A stretch of DNA of 64,000 nucleotides from Tenacibaculum tangerinum. Lineage in GTDB: Bacteria > Bacteroidota > Bacteroidia > Flavobacteriales > Flavobacteriaceae. Position numbers and translations under genes: made by a program. Below the pieces are notes generated by a model, which did no database searches, was not told where the DNA came from, and saw only the letters and a list, made by a program, of their open reading frames with translations. The stretch is from the NCBI RefSeq assembly GCF_029853675.1, contig NZ_CP122539.1:2685001-2749000 (forward strand). The letters are read 5' to 3'. Shown here one piece after another: positions 61,920 to 64,000 of this stretch; the stretch's first letter is position 1; the number at the start of each line of letters is the position of its first letter.

Positions 61920-63248
61920 TATAAAAACCTCCCAAGTAAAGTAGCTGTATACAACAATATACTCTAAAGCAACTAACCAAAGATGTTCTTTCCAAGGAGC
62001 GTTCGCATAGGCTTGATAGCTTAGTATGACTACGAAACTCCACAAAACTGCATAGCGGTATCGAGTAAATACCGATAAGATTAGTAGGGTTGCAATATAC
62101 CATGGATGCATAGTTGTTGTTAAGAAATAGTAGAACGACAAAGCAAAAAGCATACTTACAAGTAACTGCTTTAAAGACTTGTTTTTTCTGAAAAAAGTAA
62201 GAATTAGTAAAAAACAACTAGTAAGGATAGGAATTATTTTACCAATGATAGCTATTTCGTTATACCCTCTAAATAAGTAACCAATTTCTCTAGCAACGTA
62301 GTAAAAACTGGCATTAAATTCAAAATTTCGAAACCATAAACCAACGGAATTGGTGTAGTTTACTATCAATTCTGGAGCGTAAAAAGGAAGAAAAAGTAAC
62401 ACAACGGTAGCAATTATAGTTATATAAAAAAAGGCTAATTTTTGAAATCCTTTAAAAACGGAAGCATCATTTTTTACAAACCACTGAAAAAATAACGGTA
62501 AAAAGAGCAACGGAATTAGTTTTACAGAAACCGAACAAGCCAATAGCACACCCGCCAAAAACCATTGCTGTTGGTGTAGCTTATACAAGGCAAAAACTAA
62601 AAAGAACAACATTACTGACTCAAAATGTAGGTTTCCTGTAAGCTCAATAATTACGAACGGATTTAAAATGTAGATAAAGATATTTTTAACAGGTAATTGT
62701 AATCTCTTTAAGAGTTTTTTTCCGAAGTATAAAATACCAATATCAGCTAAGATAATTATAGTGCGCATTACAACAACACTTCCTATAATACTGTTTTTAG
62801 CGAACACTGCAGCGATAAAAAAACAGAGTTGATTCATTGGAGGGTAATTGGTGTAATGACTTCCATTTAGGGTGCCCATTCCTGCATACAAGTCTTTCGC
62901 TTGTGGTATCGGATAGTCGTGTTGCTCTATAAATGTTTCGGGTAGCGATAAATAGGGGTTTAATCCTTCTAAAATCATGCGTCCATCCCAAATAAACCGA
63001 TAAAAGTCTTGAGATAAATTGGGGAGCGCAAAAAAGAAAATCAATCGAAATAAAACCGCAATTCCTGCTAAGTATGCAAACGACGATTGTTTGTTTTTTA
63101 AAAGACCTACATAACAGGCAAATAACCCAATCCATAAAAAAAGCAATTGGTTAAATTCGGTGCGTTGGGTAGTGTAAGCAAACAAAAAATACAATACCAC
63201 ACTAACCAATGTTAGTATAATTGAGTGGTATTTTTTTAGAAAAGACAT
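61893..63248 (-). CDS. GT-C-fold membrane glycosyltransferase (mannosyltransferase-like)
   Basis: 451 aa with about ten membrane helices. The N-terminal loop 'SQDFYRFIWDGRMILEGLNP' has the acidic motif of polyprenyl-phosphate-sugar-dependent GT-C enzymes (GT87/DUF2029-like), which add mannose or related sugars on the periplasmic side. C-terminus 'FIKNKTHSKN'. It begins 1 nt after the stop of the upstream GT2 gene, hence one operon. Its stop codon lies inside the hairpin of the opposite-strand terminator. Confidence 0.82.
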   Translation of the reverse strand: MSFLKKYHSIILTLVSVVLYFLFAYTTQRTEFNQLLFLWIGLFACYVGLLKNKQSSFAYLAGIAVLFRLIFFFALPNLSQDFYRFIWDGRMILEGLNPYLSLPETFIEQHDYPIPQAKDLYAGMGTLNGSHYTNYPPMNQLCFFIAAVFAKNSIIGSVVVMRTIIILADIGILYFGKKLLKRLQLPVKNIFIYILNPFVIIELTGNLHFESVMLFFLVFALYKLHQQQWFLAGVLLACSVSVKLIPLLFLPLFFQWFVKNDASVFKGFQKLAFFYITIIATVVLLFLPFYAPELIVNYTNSVGLWFRNFEFNASFYYVAREIGYLFRGYNEIAIIGKIIPILTSCFLLILTFFRKNKSLKQLLVSMLFALSFYYFLTTTMHPWYIATLLILSVFTRYRYAVLWSFVVILSYQAYANAPWKEHLWLVALEYIVVYSYFTWEVFIKNKTHSKN

Positions 63249-64000
63249 TTAAGCTTTCGAGAAAACCGATTTAAAAAATACATAGCTAAAACCGACAAAT
63301 AACATTAGGTGAAAAGGGAACAATCCAAAATCACCCCCCTGATCTCCAACAGTAAACGCACTATACATACCAAAAGCAAAATAGAGTGCCAATAACCCCT
63401 CAATAATAACATGTAATGAAGGCTTTTTGCGAATGTACTTATTATTCTTCCAACTGTCTTTTAACGATTTAATGTTGAACTTAGGGGTTCTTACAAACTC
63501 ACTTTTTTTACCGATGTGCCCCTCTAAAACGGCAATTGTATTGTGTAAAGAAAAGCCCATGGCAATAGAGAAAAACGCAAAAAAAGCACCAATATATTTA
63601 ATAAAGTTCCAAAAGCCCCCTCCATAGGTTTTTTTATACATAAACCAATAGCAAATAAAGAAAATAAGGGTGCTTACCACGAAAAAGCTCATCACCAAAA
63701 AATAAATTTTCAAATGCGCATATTCATTTTTAATGTACAGCATAGGAATACTCAACACAGCAACTAAAAAGATACAAGTAAACATAGAACTATTGAGTAA
63801 ATGGAGCGTACCGTGAAGCTTTGTTTTAAAAGGAATGTTCGGACTTGTAATAATTCTCTTCAGCATTTTTTGAAAATTCTCTGCCCCGCCTTTATTCCAT
63901 CGAAATTGTTGCGAACGCGCAGCACTAATCACTACGGGTAATTCAGCAGGCGTAACTACATTTTCAAGATACTTAAACTTCCAGTTTTTTAGTTGAGCAC
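63249..64000 (-). CDS. Family 2 glycosyltransferase, C-terminal part
   Basis: The frame is open to the window edge, so the 5' part is outside. Visible: 'VVTPAELPVVISAARSQQFR', containing the Q-x-x-R-W motif ('QQFRW') of processive GT2 enzymes (cellulose-synthase-like), then four to five membrane helices ('IFLVAVLSIPMLYI', 'IKYIGAFFAFFSIAMGFSLH') to 'FKSVFSKA'. Likely makes or adds a beta-linked sugar to a lipid or polymer. Adjacent to the GT-C gene, which may extend the same glycan. Confidence 0.85.
   Translation of the reverse strand, partial: AQLKNWKFKYLENVVTPAELPVVISAARSQQFRWNKGGAENFQKMLKRIITSPNIPFKTKLHGTLHLLNSSMFTCIFLVAVLSIPMLYIKNEYAHLKIYFLVMSFFVVSTLIFFICYWFMYKKTYGGGFWNFIKYIGAFFAFFSIAMGFSLHNTIAVLEGHIGKKSEFVRTPKFNIKSLKDSWKNNKYIRKKPSLHVIIEGLLALYFAFGMYSAFTVGDQGGDFGLFPFHLMLFVGFSYVFFKSVFSKA

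Overview
The window is AT-rich chromosomal DNA of a marine-type member of the Flavobacteriaceae (Bacteroidota). A Tenacibaculum-like genus is my best guess, made from protein flavour and not proven. The evidence: a secreted protein with a type IX secretion (T9SS) sorting domain; a TonB receptor with an N-terminal carboxypeptidase-regulatory-like domain; a single-chain glycyl-tRNA synthetase of the archaeal/eukaryotic type; AraC regulators with a membrane sensor; no Shine-Dalgarno sequences; and many start regions preceded by the Bacteroidota -7 promoter box TAnnTTTG.

Most of the window is housekeeping. 1-13.7 kb: a truncated coiled-coil protein, glyS, a TonB receptor with an SGNH lipoprotein, ribF, serS, a TPR protein, a DUF4286 / GIY-YIG / rsmA cluster. 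13.7-23 kb: mgtE, a LysE exporter, a PaaE-like reductase, a PadR regulator with two duplicated membrane partners, rsmI/dxs and sufS. 23-29 kb: accessory envelope genes (serine hydrolase, SdpI-like protein, membrane AraC regulator, lipoprotein, M28 peptidase with a 37-residue membrane peptide). 33-45 kb: SCO1, rseP, a bifunctional acyltransferase (OlsF-like), aspartate kinase, GNAT, fbp, superoxide dismutase, two wrecked insertion sequences, tRNA-Leu, prs, rplY and pth. 45-56.6 kb: queD, crotonase, MATE pump, a dead IS982 element, O-methyltransferase, an ECF sigma / anti-sigma pair, panB, a D-2-hydroxyacid dehydrogenase and small proteins. 56.7-64 kb: a dead IS1182-type element, a large T9SS-exported beta-helix protein and two glycosyltransferases, the last running off the window.

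The most unusual gene lies at 29461-32976. It is a lone four-module enzyme: an NRPS adenylation domain, a carrier protein, a PLP-dependent alpha-oxoamine synthase, and a C-terminal domain that looks like an SCP2 lipid-carrier fold. As read, one polypeptide would load an amino acid, hold it as a thioester, condense it decarboxylatively with a second amino acid, and possibly hand a hydrophobic product to its own carrier domain.

The second notable signal is at 61809-61919. A consensus sigma-ABfr promoter (TTTG, 19 nt, TATATTTG) drives only about 75 nt before a strong hairpin terminator, antisense to the end of a glycosyltransferase gene; it is a candidate small RNA. Other points are five small genes or gene remnants missed by length cut-offs, three genes whose -7 box sits exactly 4 nt before ATG (predicted leaderless mRNAs), a PadR operator with two palindromes, and a 165-bp MITE-like element whose ends match the IS982 copy 47 kb away. 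All IS transposase genes here are broken by stops, frameshifts or deletions. I saw no CRISPR array, rRNA, prophage or integrase.
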